This document shows positions 52,001-63,719 of a stretch of 64,000 nt of DNA, one piece after another; position 1 is the stretch's first letter; each line of letters starts with the position of its first letter. This stretch comes from Gavia stellata (Eukaryota; Chordata; Aves; Gaviiformes; Gaviidae). The translations under genes and the position numbers were made by a program. The notes under the pieces were generated by a model that was not told the origin of the DNA, ran no database searches, and saw only the letters and a list, made by a program, of their open reading frames with translations. The stretch covers positions 96,332,449-96,396,448 of the forward strand of contig NC_082596.1 in the NCBI RefSeq assembly GCF_030936135.1. The letters run 5' to 3'.

Positions 52001-55000
52001 TCACATACAATGCACTCACCATTCATACCGTTCTGATCATCATTTCAGGATATATTTGTTAAATATAGAACATTTGTATCTCACATTAAGCTATTCATCA
52101 GAAGTTGTGGCTTATTTTTAAGTTATGGCTATTTGGGTTCAAGAAAAGTTAAGTCCAAATTAAAGAAGCATACCTTTAAGGCAGGTTACCTTTCTCACTC
52201 ATGAACAGGCATTATTTACCTTGACATCTATAATGGTTCCTGTCCCACTACTGGAGCAATTCAATTATTCATAGACAGCTGCTAAACTGCCAGTCTATCG
52301 TGCAGAGTATTAAGGTCATCAGGCATCCATCTTGGAATCCTCAGTTACACAGCAATAACCTCATCTGTTGACTTTCCCACATGGAAGTTGCTTTATTTTT
52401 CCTCCACTCTGGAAGATTATTCCACTTTAATATTAAACTCAGATTAATCTATATAAATGCCTCAGCATTAAAAAATCCTCCTTAAAGATCTAGAGCTCTA
52501 TTTGGACTTTTGACTGACCTAAAGATGAAGTTAAGAGAGAGCACGCTGCTACAAATGTGGAAAGTGATGTAGCAAAGACAAGTAACAGCATGTCTACAAT
52601 TAATGAAACTAGATTCACTGCAAAATGAAGAGAGGGACAAAAAAGAAATTCAGACATTGTATATAAATATACATTTTTGAAAGTGGTAAGATGTCAGAAT
52701 ATTTATAAAAGAATCTAATTAAAATTATGTTTGAGGTGAAATTTCACATAAGAATTGGACCTCACATTAATAAACTGATCATCCACTATCTAAAGAACCA
52801 TGACATTAAAATAAACGATTTTCTGGATTGAAATAGTTCATCTGTTTTACTTTAAAGAGATGCTGTTAGCCAAATACACATTTTCCGAATAATTTCCATT
52901 CTACAAGCTTCTTCCTTGATGTTTGTATTTGTTAAAGTTTTGCTTCGTGGCCAGAACTCTAGGTCAGACGCAGGCATTTTAAACTTCGGTTTAAGACAGT
53001 GAAATACACCCTCTTACTGCAAGGCATCACTACACATCTGTAATAACACCAGTGCATAAAAAAAAAAAAGGAGGAAAGACAAGGTTAAACCCCCTCCCTG
53101 ACATTCAACAGGGATATTTCCCCTTAAGTCCATTAAGTCCATGTTTTTCAGAGTGCAGAGAAAATTCAGTTTTGTCAGATGCATCTTGAGATTTGTAACA
53201 GCAAGCTTAGAGGCACTCTGATGCACGAACACGTGAATATGTATCAAATTTTGTACCATACTTCGAGTTTTTAAATCACATCTGTATCATTGCAGATATA
53301 AATGGCAGCATAAATAGATGTGCATTAAGCAATGTAGGATTCCAAGAAATGTAAAGTGGAATGAACTAATTAAAAGATAAAGGATTGAGAGTTTGAAACA
53401 TGAAAGACTGCCCACATCAGTGTTGACAAATTAAGAAATTCTCCTTCAATACTTATTCCAAGCAAAACTGAAGGATAAGAACATTTTACTTAGTGCTTCA
53501 AGTTAAATCCTTTTAAACTTGGGACATTTCTCTTCTGAATAGCAACTTAGTAAGAATGCAGAGTAACCTTCAATTATCCTGAGTTTTATTCTCAGAAAGC
53601 TAGATATTCGGTCCTAAGCCACATTACAGTCCAAGTAAATATGATAATGGTGCTCTGCCTACTACAGAAAATACTGGATTACATCTCACCCCAACTCAGC
53701 ATATATACTACAACCTGCTCCCCATTCATCTGCCCTTTTCTGTTGATGCATCACAGAGCTGGCAATTAAAGTGGGGGCATGGAGGGAGGAAAAAAAGAAA
53801 AGAGCAGTTTTCATGGAAATCATGAAATTATAGTTGCACAACAGACTACACAGTTGGTCAGCTTTCTTAAGAGAAAGTTGACGTGCACAGTTTGCTTTTC
53901 CTGGGAGGCAGAATAATGTAGTGTTCCAAGCAATAGACATAGAGTCCAGATTCCAGGATCCTACATAAATGTACAACAAAACACGAGTGCCTAATTTATC
54001 ACTGGTGAAGTGGTTTTAAATAGGTTTTGTAAGCCCAAAGTATTGCAAAGCTTATGATCTACATAGTTAATACATTTCATATGATGTTTTCTTTAAAACA
54101 TTAGCACAACATATTAACCTTTAAACAAGAATTCTACTTGCTCAAATTGTATTTTATTCAAGCATCTACCATGGGATAACAGACTGTTACGTCATTATAC
54201 TAAATCACTGACACAGCTATTGCCTCAACTAATCATTGTGGAAAACTTCAAGGGACACACACAGAAGACAAATGATATCTACTTGAACAGGTCTTATTGC
54301 CTAGATTGGAGATAAATATTAAGTCTTCATTACACACCTGTAAAAAAGGACTGAATAAGAAATAAAATTAATAGAAAAATGTCATTAAAAGATCTTTCCA
54401 TTTAGAAGATGCAATTTTTTTGAGATCCCAAAAGCTATTCAAAAAAGATCTGTCGAAACAGAACTCTAAATAGGGTGCTCCATATAATGCAAAAACTTGT
54501 TCATCTTCTAATACTTCATCTACATTATTCTAATTTAACATCACATCAATTCAGTTCTACCGGATATTTCAAAGTTCAAAACAATCTGAATCAGTTACAA
54601 TTAAAAAAAAATAAAATAAATTACTATTTTCACAATAGGTATCTGACAAACTAGCTCTGCTATAAATTCTCTAGCCATAGAGAAATGAAACATCTTCAGT
54701 GATGATAAATTTAATGAAATGTGTGAACTTAATTAAGCGTGAAAATAGAGAAAGAAATATATTAATAACATAAAAAACCTCTAGGCAGCTAGTCAGCATA
54801 TTTAGATTAAATATCTAATACATTTAAGTGTAATGTATTAATCCTGATATTAAAACAATACCAAAATAGATAGACATACAAAACCAAACATGGCACCTTG
54901 TACTGTAGCAGCATAAGGATGAGTAACTTGGATTAATACCACCTTGAAACTGAGTGATACTAAAGATTAATATGAAAATGCTCGTTGGCTAAGACGCTTT

Positions 55001-58000
55001 TACTCAAATTTGGCGATTACTCGTTGTTTAGATGTTTCTAGATGAAAGCAACCAAAACTTACCAATTCTTTTACTCTGCTCTTCTCTAGGTTTAGGTTTA
55101 ACTTGTTATCTGCACGGACTTTAGTAATTTCATCCTAATGGGAAAAAATTGATTAAGCAGCAAGCAAGGTTTTCTATTTAATCATAAGCAGAAAAAATTA
55201 CACAAATCTTTTGTGCCTTTCTTTACATATCTCAGGAATCAAGCTTCTCTCCAATTAATGTACATAATTTTCAAAAGTGTAAGTATTCCTATTCTTCCCC
55301 TGGGGAAATACTCATGTTCTATAGTATGAATTGGATCTCAGAATCAAAAACTAACAATTGCTTTTAAACCCAGAACACTGAGAACTGCAGTTAATTGAGA
55401 GCACATCCTTCTGTAAGTGCTGGGAACGTTTCATATATCCCATAACTCTCTCTTGATTTCTAGAAATTCTTGCCTAGGTACACATATAAGTTGGACTTCC
55501 TCCATGAAGCAATCTTGATGCTCAAAATAACTTTAAAAGCAGATTCTAACCTTCCAATGTAAAAGAAAATCTGTTTCTAAAGACTACATCTAGGGCTTTC
55601 AGAAAAAGCTACAGACATTTAGAAGTCAGGAAACGTTTATTATTATTTTAAACATCCAACTTTTTTAAACTACCAGAAGTTATACACTTGCATTTTACTC
55701 ATCAATAGCTGTAAGTGATTCCTGTTTTCCTCAGTGACAGCTGCTATTTTAATTAAACCTCCTGGCAGGAATTCCAGCCAGCTGACAGTTTGTCATGAGG
55801 CAAACTGCTGATCAGATGAATGTGTGGGAGAAGCAAAAGATTGCTGATGTTCTGGGAGATTCTACTATTAAAAAAAGTAAGCATTTCTCAAGCAGGCCAA
55901 TGTCAACTAGTCAAGAGTTCATTAAGTTAGTATGAACAATAATTAGACTCAATTTCTACATCTGAATTTTTGAACTTTAACTGATTTATAATTAGATGTC
56001 ATTGCAACACAATACATTAGTTTAATGAATGAAAAAATTAGAAATAATTTTTTCTTAAACTTTTACAACATTGTGTCTTCTTATCTTTTAGAGGAAGAAG
56101 TATGAGCAAACTTAATTCTCACAAGGGCAAGTTATTTTGTATTTACAGTTAAAAGTTAAATTTAAAGACATCTAGCTTTTAAGATGACGCAGATCCTTAA
56201 TGCTCTACCAGTGGATTACACTAACTCAATTTATATGCAACTAAAACCACAAAATAAGTTACAATTCAAAAATTAGATGCTGAATGTATTTTAAAATGGT
56301 ATTCTGAAAACACAGATGTATTAGGCATTTCATACCATGATATAAAACATGCAGACTTAGCCTTGAGAAATTTATGTTCTCCTTTTGGAGATGACAGTGC
56401 AAAAAGAAATTAAAGAGAATAGGAAAGAAATCGCAAGGAGGCACTAGGCTGAGTTTGACCACCTTTGTCATCTAGCTCAACAAGTCCAATACTCTGCCAG
56501 TTTCACAGACAAATCCTAGGGAAAGAAGAATGCTCCATCCTTCCAGCTAAGAAGGACATCACAGCAGGAAACAGCAGTTCTCAAGTCAGATGACCATACT
56601 CCCTGAAAACAGTTAACATTTCCCAGTTTCCAGTCTTAATCACTCTTGCAAGAATGTTTGTTCCTGTGTAAAGGCTGCTTATGACTCCACACCCACTGAA
56701 ACAGATTTTGAGATGATCTTGGTTTTTTGATGGTAGAAGGGTGTTTGGAGCGCTATTCAAGACAGACAGGCAAACCACAAAGAACAGAAACACAGCACTG
56801 ATGTTTTAACCTGGTAGGAACAAGAATCTGTATGATGATCAACAGAGTAAGTTTTCTCCAAAGAGTCTGTTTTGTTGGAAAGGTCATTTTGCTCCCAAAC
56901 AAATGGGACCAAACATAATGGTCCCAACTTAGTGACCTAAAGAAGCCATTTAAAAGCTATTTTAAATTCTGGACAGCTAACAGCTATGTCTGCAGGCAAA
57001 AAAACCCCAACCAAACAAAAACCCCAACACCACACACCCCCAAACAAAAAACCCCAAACCAATTAGAAAGTGCTGTAATTTTAAAAGTATGTTGCATCCT
57101 TACATGTAACAGGCAGGCCTAAATGCAGAACTTCACTCAGCCTTACCCATGATATGGCAGCTAGCCACTTTCTGAATCTAAATTAAGGACATGTAAATAA
57201 ATAAAAAAATCTTCAGTTAAATTTTTCTTCACCTCTTGTACCATTCACAGTTGTCTGTCACCATAAATGAAGCATGCATGAAATTGTTTTTGCTGCAGCA
57301 CACAGTGTACCATCAACTGCAATTTCAGTATCCTATATATCGCAACAATTAAGCACAGCTTTTAAAGTAAAATCTTGAAAGCAACAATTATTTTTTATTG
57401 AAAGCAAACTAGACAGGTGTTAATGCTCTAATTATATTGGTATGGTATCTTACCATGACTTGCTTCTTTATCTGCTGGAGTTCAAGTTTTATTTTCTAGG
57501 AGAGTAGAAAAAAAATTGTACATTTTATTACTGTATATAAAAACACATAATCTAGAAATACTAATGAATTTGCATTGTCAGTAACAATGACTATAATCCA
57601 TAATGTGAAAAGGAAGGCAAAACAAGCATGGTTTAACTCTATGTCCTCAGTATGTGTTTAGATATATGCATGTGTATACACATGCGTGTTTACTCAGTGC
57701 TGTGCATTTTCAAACAACAGCACAAGACAGAGAAGCTAGCAGTGTCCCACAGCAGTAATGGTGGCCAAACACATAAGATGGTATGAGCAAGAATAAACCC
57801 AGCAGGCCAAGGGAAGTGATTGTTTCCCCATATTTAGCACTTGAGAGGGTGCAATGGAAGTGCTGTGTCCAGCTTTAGCCTCCCTGGTGAAAGACAAATG
57901 TGGACATACTGGAGCAAGTCCAGTGGAGGGCCATGAAGATGATGGGGGGCTGGAGCACACTATGTTGGGGGTGGGGGGGTGAGGAGGAGAGAGAGCTGGG

Positions 58001-61000
58001 TTTGTTCAGCTTTAAGAAGAGATGGCTGAATGGCAATCATACCTGCAACCACCTAATGTTCTCTAGAGGTCGTTTCTAACTCAAATTATTCTATTACTTT
58101 CTCTCTTTCAAAAGATACATGAAATAGGTATAGCTGTAGCATCTTCTATTAACTCTCTTTGGAGATCATCCAGTCCAGTCCCCTGCTCAAAGCAGGGGCA
58201 ACTAGAGAAGGTTGCTCAGGGCCATATCCAGTAGGGTTTTGAATATCTCCAGGATAGGGACTCTACAGCCTCTCTGGGTATCCTATTCCAGAATTTCCCA
58301 CATTTCAGTCTGTGCCAATTACCTATTGTTGTTCTGTCACAGGACAACAGCAGAAAGAGCCTGTCTCTGTCTTCTTTACACCCTTCCTTCAAATATTTGT
58401 ATACATTGATGAGATCCCTGCTGAGCCTTCTCTTCTCCGGGCTGAACAGTCCCAGCTCTCGCAGTCTTTCCTCATATATCGGATGCTCCAGTCCCTTACT
58501 GATCTTTGTGGCCGTTTATTGGACTCTGTCCAGCATGTCCACATCTCCCTTGCACTGGGGAGCCCAGAACTGGACCCAGCACTCCAGATGAAGTCTCACC
58601 AGTGCCAGGCAGAGGGGAAGGATCACCTCCCCTGACCCACTGGCAGCCCTCCTAACACAGTCCACGAGGCTGTTGGCCTTCTTTGCCACAACGGTTCATC
58701 ACTGGCTTGTGGTCAACTTGGTGTCCACCAGGACCCTCAGGGCCTCTTCTGCAAAGCTGCTTTCCAGCTGGTCAGCCCCAGCCTGGCCTGATGCATGGGT
58801 CTATTCCTCCCCAGGGGCAGGACTTGGCATTTCCATTTGTTCAGCTTCCTGAGGTTCCTGTCATCCCGTTTCCCCAGCTTATTGACGTCCCTCTGAATGG
58901 CAGCACAACCACGTAGTGCATCAGCCACTGCTCCCAGCTTTGTATCATCTGCACACTTGCTGAGGGTGCACTCTGCCCCATCAACAAGGTCATTAATGAA
59001 GGTGTTAAACCATACTGGCCCCAGAGCCAACCCCTTGGGTACAAGACCTTTTTTTACATCATTAGAAAAAATAAGCAAGTGCTAGAATAGCACTTTCCAA
59101 GATAGTGATTTTTACCTCATTTTCTGAACGAAGTGCTGAAAATTCACTTTTTTCCAAAATAATCATGTCCTTTTTCACACCACCAATATGGGACATTACT
59201 TGCTGAAGTGCAATTTCCTTTAAAAGAGGGAAGAAAAGCCTCAGAACATATCATAACTATAATGCTTTTTCTCATCGGTGCCTACAAATATGATAGGCTA
59301 TTTTGGTACCCTGAAATTTTTAATTCAGCAATTTCAGATTGATTATCTAAGTTTCAGAAAGCAAGATAAATTAAGTGACAGAATAAGCAAGTTAGGCTCA
59401 AACGTTGGTAGTGTTTGACAAAATTAGCAGTGCTAACACAGATCAGAATAATTCAATTAATAGCCTAGGAAATAGTTTCTCCTCTTAAGCTAGCAAAGGC
59501 ATTAGGGAGAAAAGATGTCTCTGAGCTAAATGAGGAAAGTTGACTTTCAGACCAAAACTCCTCAGTGCAACCATACTCTTTTGTTATTACCGCCTTTTTT
59601 ACCTCCCCCTGCAAGGGGGCTCGCTCTGCTTCACTACTCAGAACCATGCACTATACTTACACTTTTAATTGCTCTTTTCAGTCTGTTATACTGAGCTGAC
59701 AGAAGACAAACAAGAGTTCTCTGCAACTTCCGAGGATGAAAAAGTCTGTAGACATTGTTTTAGATCCTACGCTATCCACACATGCAAACAGGGACTGCCT
59801 TCTCTTCTCTGAAGATCTCCCCCTAATAAGTAGTCCCTTGCTTTTGAGTCTGGACTAAAACTCAAACCTGACACAGCACTCTAACTTCACTTTGGTCAGG
59901 AAATGCTATTCTAACTTAGTGTTTTATGTTGAAGTGGTATCTGGAGATGCCTCACAAGGCTACCTGACCACAACACTGAAAAAAAATGGCTCAGTGTACC
60001 AGACATGGTACAAAAAGTCTACAGAAAGAATATTGCCATGGACACCTCCTCTCTTACTCCCTGATGGCTCCAGCTTGCTTTTGTTCTCTCCCCTATTCAC
60101 TGAGCTCAGTGAAACAGAGAACAGACTCTTCCCTATTCTGTCTCTTCTTCATCTCTATACATACACACAAATATATTTTTCCTCCCCCCTAAGGCTTTAT
60201 CTAACCAGTGTAATATTTTATCTTTTACATACCCAACTAGGGCCTAATGGTAATAGCTACAACCACAACTTTCCAAATCCTCTTCCAACTCATCATTCTC
60301 TTTTTGCATAAGCTCTTACGCATTCAAACACTGTAAGGAACTACAGGTTCTACCATGTTGCCCTGAGCTCATGGCATACACACCTCCTGAGCTGCTTCTA
60401 TCTTAGCATGCCATATGAACCTGCACATTTCAATCTTAATGACAGAAAGTCACCTGAGGGTGGAATCTACCAGACAGTCTCAGAAAACATCTACCATCAG
60501 GAGCAACAGAGGAAAGCCTGCCTCCTTTTATTAAGAAAGAGCTGGGCATAGAAGGAGGCAGAGATGCAATGACTGCTTATTGTAACATATAACCAACCAT
60601 GGGAGAAAGGGTCCCTTTAACATTGCATTCTCTGATTGACTGTGGAACAAGTTCAGCACAGGGGGAGGAAGCTCGCCCATGTCTGCTTTGCCTGGACTCT
60701 AGGAGGTAGGGAAGATGAGCTGAAGCCTCCCTAGATGGAAGGTGGTGCAAAATCCAGGTATTCCGCTTCTTAATGAGACGCCCTACTGCCAAGACTATTA
60801 TACTATGGAGACAGCAGCTGCTGTTTTCTCATGTTTTAAGACAGCAGCCTTATTACTATGAAATAAATTAAAGCCTGTGTTCAGAAGGTGACTTGGGGCC
60901 ATGAATCCCAGCCTCACAGAGCAGCCCAAGAGGTTGTACTTCAGCTATGCTTCTTGTCAGCATTGTCTATTTGACTAGCTTACGTGTCAGGGAATTCCAG

Positions 61001-63719
61001 CATACCAGATGTTGTGAATCCCACTCAAAGATGCTTAAGTTCCACATGCAGTGAATCATGTCTTACTCTGAATTTCAGTTTAATTTCTGAAGTCAGATGC
61101 TTAAGAGCTCAATGTGGCAATATTCAACACTGTCCTGTCCAATTCCTTACATGGATCTACCTTTGCATGACCTGACAAAGGCCCCAAAAGAAAAATCACA
61201 GCCAGTATTAGAACAAGAAGCTTTGCCTCCAGACACAGTTATTCATTAAAACAATCATTCCCTCACAAGTCAAAGCTAAGAATTCAGTTCAGTTGTATGC
61301 AATTTCCTGGTAGCCTGAAAGGATGTCTGTAGATACTCAGCATTATCAGTCTATTTCCAAGCAAGTTTTCTTCACTTCCTCACAGCAAGAGGTATATGCT
61401 GGGTAGGTTTAGAGGATACCATGAACAACGTATGCATCAAAGGAAAAGGAGATAGATTTCAGTATCAGTATCCAAACTATAAACGTTCCTATATGTTACC
61501 AGTGTATACAACCACACTAATCATGCCCTAAAAACATTATATATAAAGAGAAATTCAGCTCAATTCTAATCCAATATAAATGTCATTGTGACACAAAGAG
61601 ATAAATAAAAAGGTACCACATAACAGGGTGGTAAATCACGGAGGGAATCAGTACTTCCTTGTTACAAGTCTACAAAAGAACCTATGTAGGAGCTGTAACT
61701 ATTCAAATCCATGCACTGAATACCTCCTATGTCTGTCTAAAAGCCTTCTCAGTAATTCTAGTTTCATGTTACAATAAGGTTGAAGCCAAAAAAACTACCT
61801 GTGGTTTGCGTACCAACTCACAGTACCTAAATCTCAAGGTCCACCACAACACTTGGATAAGTATTTCATAAAGTCAAGACAAAATCCACTAGCCAATAAA
61901 TACACAGGGATGTTTGTTCTCCACCTTCATACTTTTAAAATACAGTGTCTAACAGTAACAAACAGCAACGTATATTTCATTAGCAGGCATACCAGGTTTT
62001 GATTTACTTCAACCCCATCACCGTCTTTGAGCTAACCTGCTGTACTTTGGTGACCATGTCCTTGTAAATCATATCCAGGTTGGTGTTCATAATTTTCACT
62101 AATGCAGCTACAATGACCTCCGACTGCTGAGTAGTGAATCCTAAGCAAAACAAAATGCAACAACATTAAGAGAGAGACCTAAATCTGGACAGTTTACAGA
62201 AATGCCACTTGCTAATACTCAGCACCAAGTTAAAATGAATGTTAGTTATGAAAGATAATAAAACACACTCCTCTTAATCCAGCACTTACAAAAGAACACA
62301 ACCAGTCAGTACACCCAAGTTCCTCCACCCCAAAATTATGTCTGTGACATAGTACAGCTGCTTCTGTAATACAGCACTATTACAATATCAGCAGGATAAA
62401 TGCTGGAAATTTTCTAGAAGTGTTATGGAATGTCATCTCTCACATGTGGTTATTTCTATGAGCAAGAATGCCGACCCTGAAAAGCAGATACTTTCAGTGT
62501 ACTATAAATCTTCAGAATCACTGAAGATGTGCAAAGTTCAACAGCTGAAAACAGAGCTAACCGCTCTGATTTCAGGCCTACCAGCCTCTGAGTCCCTATT
62601 AAAAACCTTTTAAACTGAATGTATTCGAAACCATTGTTAAACATTGTCCCTAGAAATAGGCTCAACTTTTCCACTTTCAAAATGTAGGAGTAAAAATGTC
62701 ATGAACAAGATTTAACCATTACAAAAAGAAACACTTGCAAAAGCGTGATTGTTTCAAACTAACTAGCAGTTAACCATTAAAAAGCACTTATGTCATCTGA
62801 GAGCAAGTTGCTTTCAATAGCTGAGCTGATATACTAGTTTGCCACCACCAAAAGGAAGAGATACCCCTCCTCTCTCTCTCTTTTCTTATCCCTCCTCCTG
62901 CCAGTTTGTCCGTGTCCTGGTGCTCACGCAACTGCTCCGTGAGCTCATTAAACTAGTGTCTCAGAATACCAATCAAGCAAAAGAGCTGCAGAGTTTTCCA
63001 AGAATTAGGTTGTCACATGGAAAGAGATGAAGCCACATGGCAGGGAAAAGGGACTGGGACCTCGTCTTTTCGGGGATGGAGAGCTGTCAGAAGTCAATTC
63101 AGCTGTGCTGAACTTCACCTTAAAGTACCTTTCCCACCTCAGCAACATTAGCATGAATCCAAAATAATCTATTCCCTTATCCATGTTTTAGCCTAAGAAC
63201 AACCATGTTTTATATAGTATTCTATGTTAGTAGACCATATTCAGTCCTATTATACTGCACTGTTGCATACTCAAGGTGCTATATGCTAAATATGTAGGAA
63301 TCCAATTAATACATTTTAAACTACTACCTTGAAAACTGTTTTTACTTTCAATTCTTAAAATTTAATTTCTCTTTAGCAATTTTAATTACCAATAGGATAA
63401 TAAATTATTCCAATCAGTTATATAAACTCACTGTTTCCTTTGGAATTAGAAAAAGCTAACATGTTCTTACCCAGTACATAAAAAAAAAAAATATGTAAAA
63501 CTGAAGCCGTAACATCACATGTCAAGGACAAGTAACAAACTTTGTAAACTAAAAAACCACTCATGAAATGACATTAAAACTAGCTACCCGTTTCTAGCAA
63601 ATTACCATTTTCTTCCAAGAGGCATACCAGCGCATGAGTGTCAAAAAAAAGCTTCCTATTTCCCAATAAGGAAATATTCCCTTTGCTTTGTAAAGAGGAT
63701 GATGCAGAGATACTTACAT
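48947..63719 (-). CDS. MCUR1: MCUR1, mitochondrial calcium uniporter regulator 1 (exons 2 to last)
   Basis: MCUR1 (CCDC90A, DUF1640 family) is an inner-mitochondrial-membrane protein. It has been reported as a scaffold for the calcium uniporter MCU and also as a cytochrome c oxidase assembly factor. Eight exons join on the minus strand: 63719-63606, 62140-62037, 59217-59116, 57495-57454, 55134-55063, 51593-51540, 50434-50320 and 49002-48947. They sum to 659 bases. With one base from the missing first exon this gives 219 residues plus stop. All acceptors are AG, all donors GT, and every phase agrees. Visible landmarks in order are [30 protein letters not shown], a long coiled coil from about [10 protein letters not shown] to [14 protein letters not shown], and a C-terminal membrane segment ending GFYRLWI. 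Exon 1, with the targeting peptide and the first membrane region, is beyond base 64000. The paralogue CCDC90B is less likely: the [10 protein letters not shown] block, the C-terminus and the RANBP9 neighbour all fit MCUR1. Confidence 0.96.
49003..50319 (-). other. MCUR1: MCUR1 intron between the last two exons
   Basis: A 1.3-kb AT-rich intron (donor GTAAGG, acceptor TTTCAG). A short CA/TA stretch occurs near 49833-49850. No repeat or RNA gene was recognised. Confidence 0.9.
50320..50434 (-). CDS. MCUR1: MCUR1 penultimate coding exon
   Basis: 115 bases after acceptor TTTTTTAG code [20 protein letters not shown] and then [18 protein letters not shown], plus one base, then donor GTAAGG. It forms the end of the coiled coil and the approach to the membrane segment. 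The single trailing base joins GT of the next exon to make Gly. Confidence 0.97.
50435..51539 (-). other. MCUR1: MCUR1 intron
   Basis: A 1.1-kb AT-rich intron with donor GTAAGA. Contains a G-rich word (GGGGGTGGGGGGGTGGG near 51210-51226 on plus). No gene or repeat family was recognised. Confidence 0.9.
51540..51593 (-). CDS. MCUR1: MCUR1 54-bp coiled-coil exon
   Basis: 54 bases, phase 0 at both ends, code [18 protein letters not shown]. Acceptor is CCTCTAG and donor GTAAGA. It is part of the DUF1640 coiled coil. Skipping it would keep the reading frame. Confidence 0.96.
51594..55062 (-). other. MCUR1: MCUR1 intron (3.5 kb)
   Basis: The largest intron in the visible part of the gene, AT-rich, donor GTAAGT and acceptor TCTAG. 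Open frames inside are short and unrecognised. No CR1 or RNA gene was recognised. Confidence 0.88.
55063..55134 (-). CDS. MCUR1: MCUR1 72-bp coiled-coil exon
   Basis: 72 bases, phase 0 at both ends, code [20 protein letters not shown] followed by VKEL. Acceptor CATTAG, donor GTAAGT. The [20 protein letters not shown] block is a family hallmark. Confidence 0.97.
55135..57453 (-). other. MCUR1: MCUR1 intron with A/C-rich tract
   Basis: A 2.3-kb AT-rich intron. At 56998-57061 the plus strand is almost purely A and C (listed separately). Nothing else was recognised. Confidence 0.88.
56998..57061 (-). repeat. AAAACCCC-type low-complexity tract
   Basis: About 60 bases of A and C on the plus strand. 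On the minus strand, which is the MCUR1 sense strand, this reads as four G4-G5 runs separated by T-rich loops of roughly 10-13 bases. A quadruplex in the pre-mRNA is possible, but the loops are longer than the usual limit of about seven. Confidence 0.75.
57454..57495 (-). CDS. MCUR1: MCUR1 42-bp microexon
   Basis: 42 bases, phase 0 at both ends, code [14 protein letters not shown]: exactly two heptads of the coiled coil. Hydrophobic residues at positions 2, 6, 9 and 13 follow the 4-3-4 spacing. Acceptor CTCCTAG, donor GTAAGA. It lies between the exon ending RSENE and the exon starting DEITK, as in the family. Confidence 0.96.
57845..58100 (+). mobile_element. CR1 LINE 3' fragment, sense, diverged
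   Basis: The plus strand carries CTGTGTCCAGCTTTAGCCTC, TGGAGCAAGTCCAGTGGAGG, GCCATGAAGATGATGGGGGG, GAGAGCTGGGTTTGTTCAGC and a terminal CTCTAGAGGTCGTTTCTAAC with an ATTATTCTATTAC tail. The middle of the CR1 3' region, between the 'cagc' area and the tail, is deleted. It contains a G-rich insertion GGGGGTGGGGGGGTG near 57966. Confidence 0.88.
58158..59047 (-). mobile_element. CR1 LINE with remnant of ORF2 C-terminus
   Basis: About 890 bp of CR1 in antisense orientation, the longest copy here. From left to right on the plus strand are the 3' end (GAGATCATCCAGTCCAGTCC), then CTTCTCCGGGCTGAACAGTC, CTGGGGAGCCCAGAACTGGA, and GTTGGCCTTCTTTGCCACAA. The rightmost 310 bases translate on the minus strand to the end of the CR1 reverse transcriptase, with [20 protein letters not shown] and DDTKLG. 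The catalytic FADD box reads CADD. The element is 5'-truncated and inactive. It sits in the MCUR1 intron on the gene's sense strand. Confidence 0.95.
59116..59217 (-). CDS. MCUR1: MCUR1 102-bp coiled-coil exon
   Basis: 102 bases, phase 0 at both ends, code [20 protein letters not shown] and then [14 protein letters not shown]. Acceptor TTTTAAAG, donor GTAAAA (weaker than the others). The [16 protein letters not shown] block is diagnostic of the DUF1640 family. Confidence 0.97.
59218..62036 (-). other. MCUR1: MCUR1 intron (2.8 kb)
   Basis: AT-rich intron with donor GTTAGC, acceptor AAAG. Open frames up to 139 codons on the opposite strand (59892-60311) show no recognisable family. No known repeat was recognised. 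Confidence 0.88.
62037..62140 (-). CDS. MCUR1: MCUR1 coding exon 3
   Basis: 104 bases complete a Gly codon and then code [20 protein letters not shown] and [14 protein letters not shown], ending in phase 0. Acceptor TTGCTTAG, donor GTTAGC. It begins the matrix-facing helical region, and the conserved FTxQQxE motif is visible. Confidence 0.97.
62141..63605 (-). other. MCUR1: MCUR1 intron 2
   Basis: A 1.5-kb AT-rich intron (donor GTAATT, acceptor TTAG). No gene or repeat family was recognised apart from a short A run near 63480. Confidence 0.9.
63606..63719 (-). CDS. MCUR1: MCUR1 coding exon 2
   Basis: 114 bases after acceptor TTTTTTTCAG. With one base from exon 1 they code [20 protein letters not shown] and [18 protein letters not shown], ending with one base of the next Gly codon, then GTAATT. 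The [11 protein letters not shown] block matches MCUR1. The serine-rich part before it is variable in the family. Numbering as exon 2 assumes the usual single long first exon. Confidence 0.95.

Larger units (their letters stand above)
57496..59115 (-). other. MCUR1: MCUR1 intron holding two CR1 copies
   Basis: A 1.6-kb intron, more than half of it made of two CR1 fragments in opposite orientations (57845-58100 plus, 58158-59047 minus). Only about 70 bases separate the CR1 5' end from the upstream exon's donor at 59115. Confidence 0.92.

Noticed and set aside
54695..54720. C-box-like word GTGATGA suggesting a C/D snoRNA in an MCUR1 intron
   Set aside because: No D box at the right distance and no terminal stem.
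58737..59078. 113-codon minus-strand open frame, possible protein gene
   Set aside because: It is the C-terminal remnant of the CR1 reverse transcriptase, so it is part of the repeat and not a host gene.
59892..60311. 139-codon plus-strand open frame within an MCUR1 intron
   Set aside because: No recognisable domain; opposite strand to the gene and without a promoter or splice signals that stand out.
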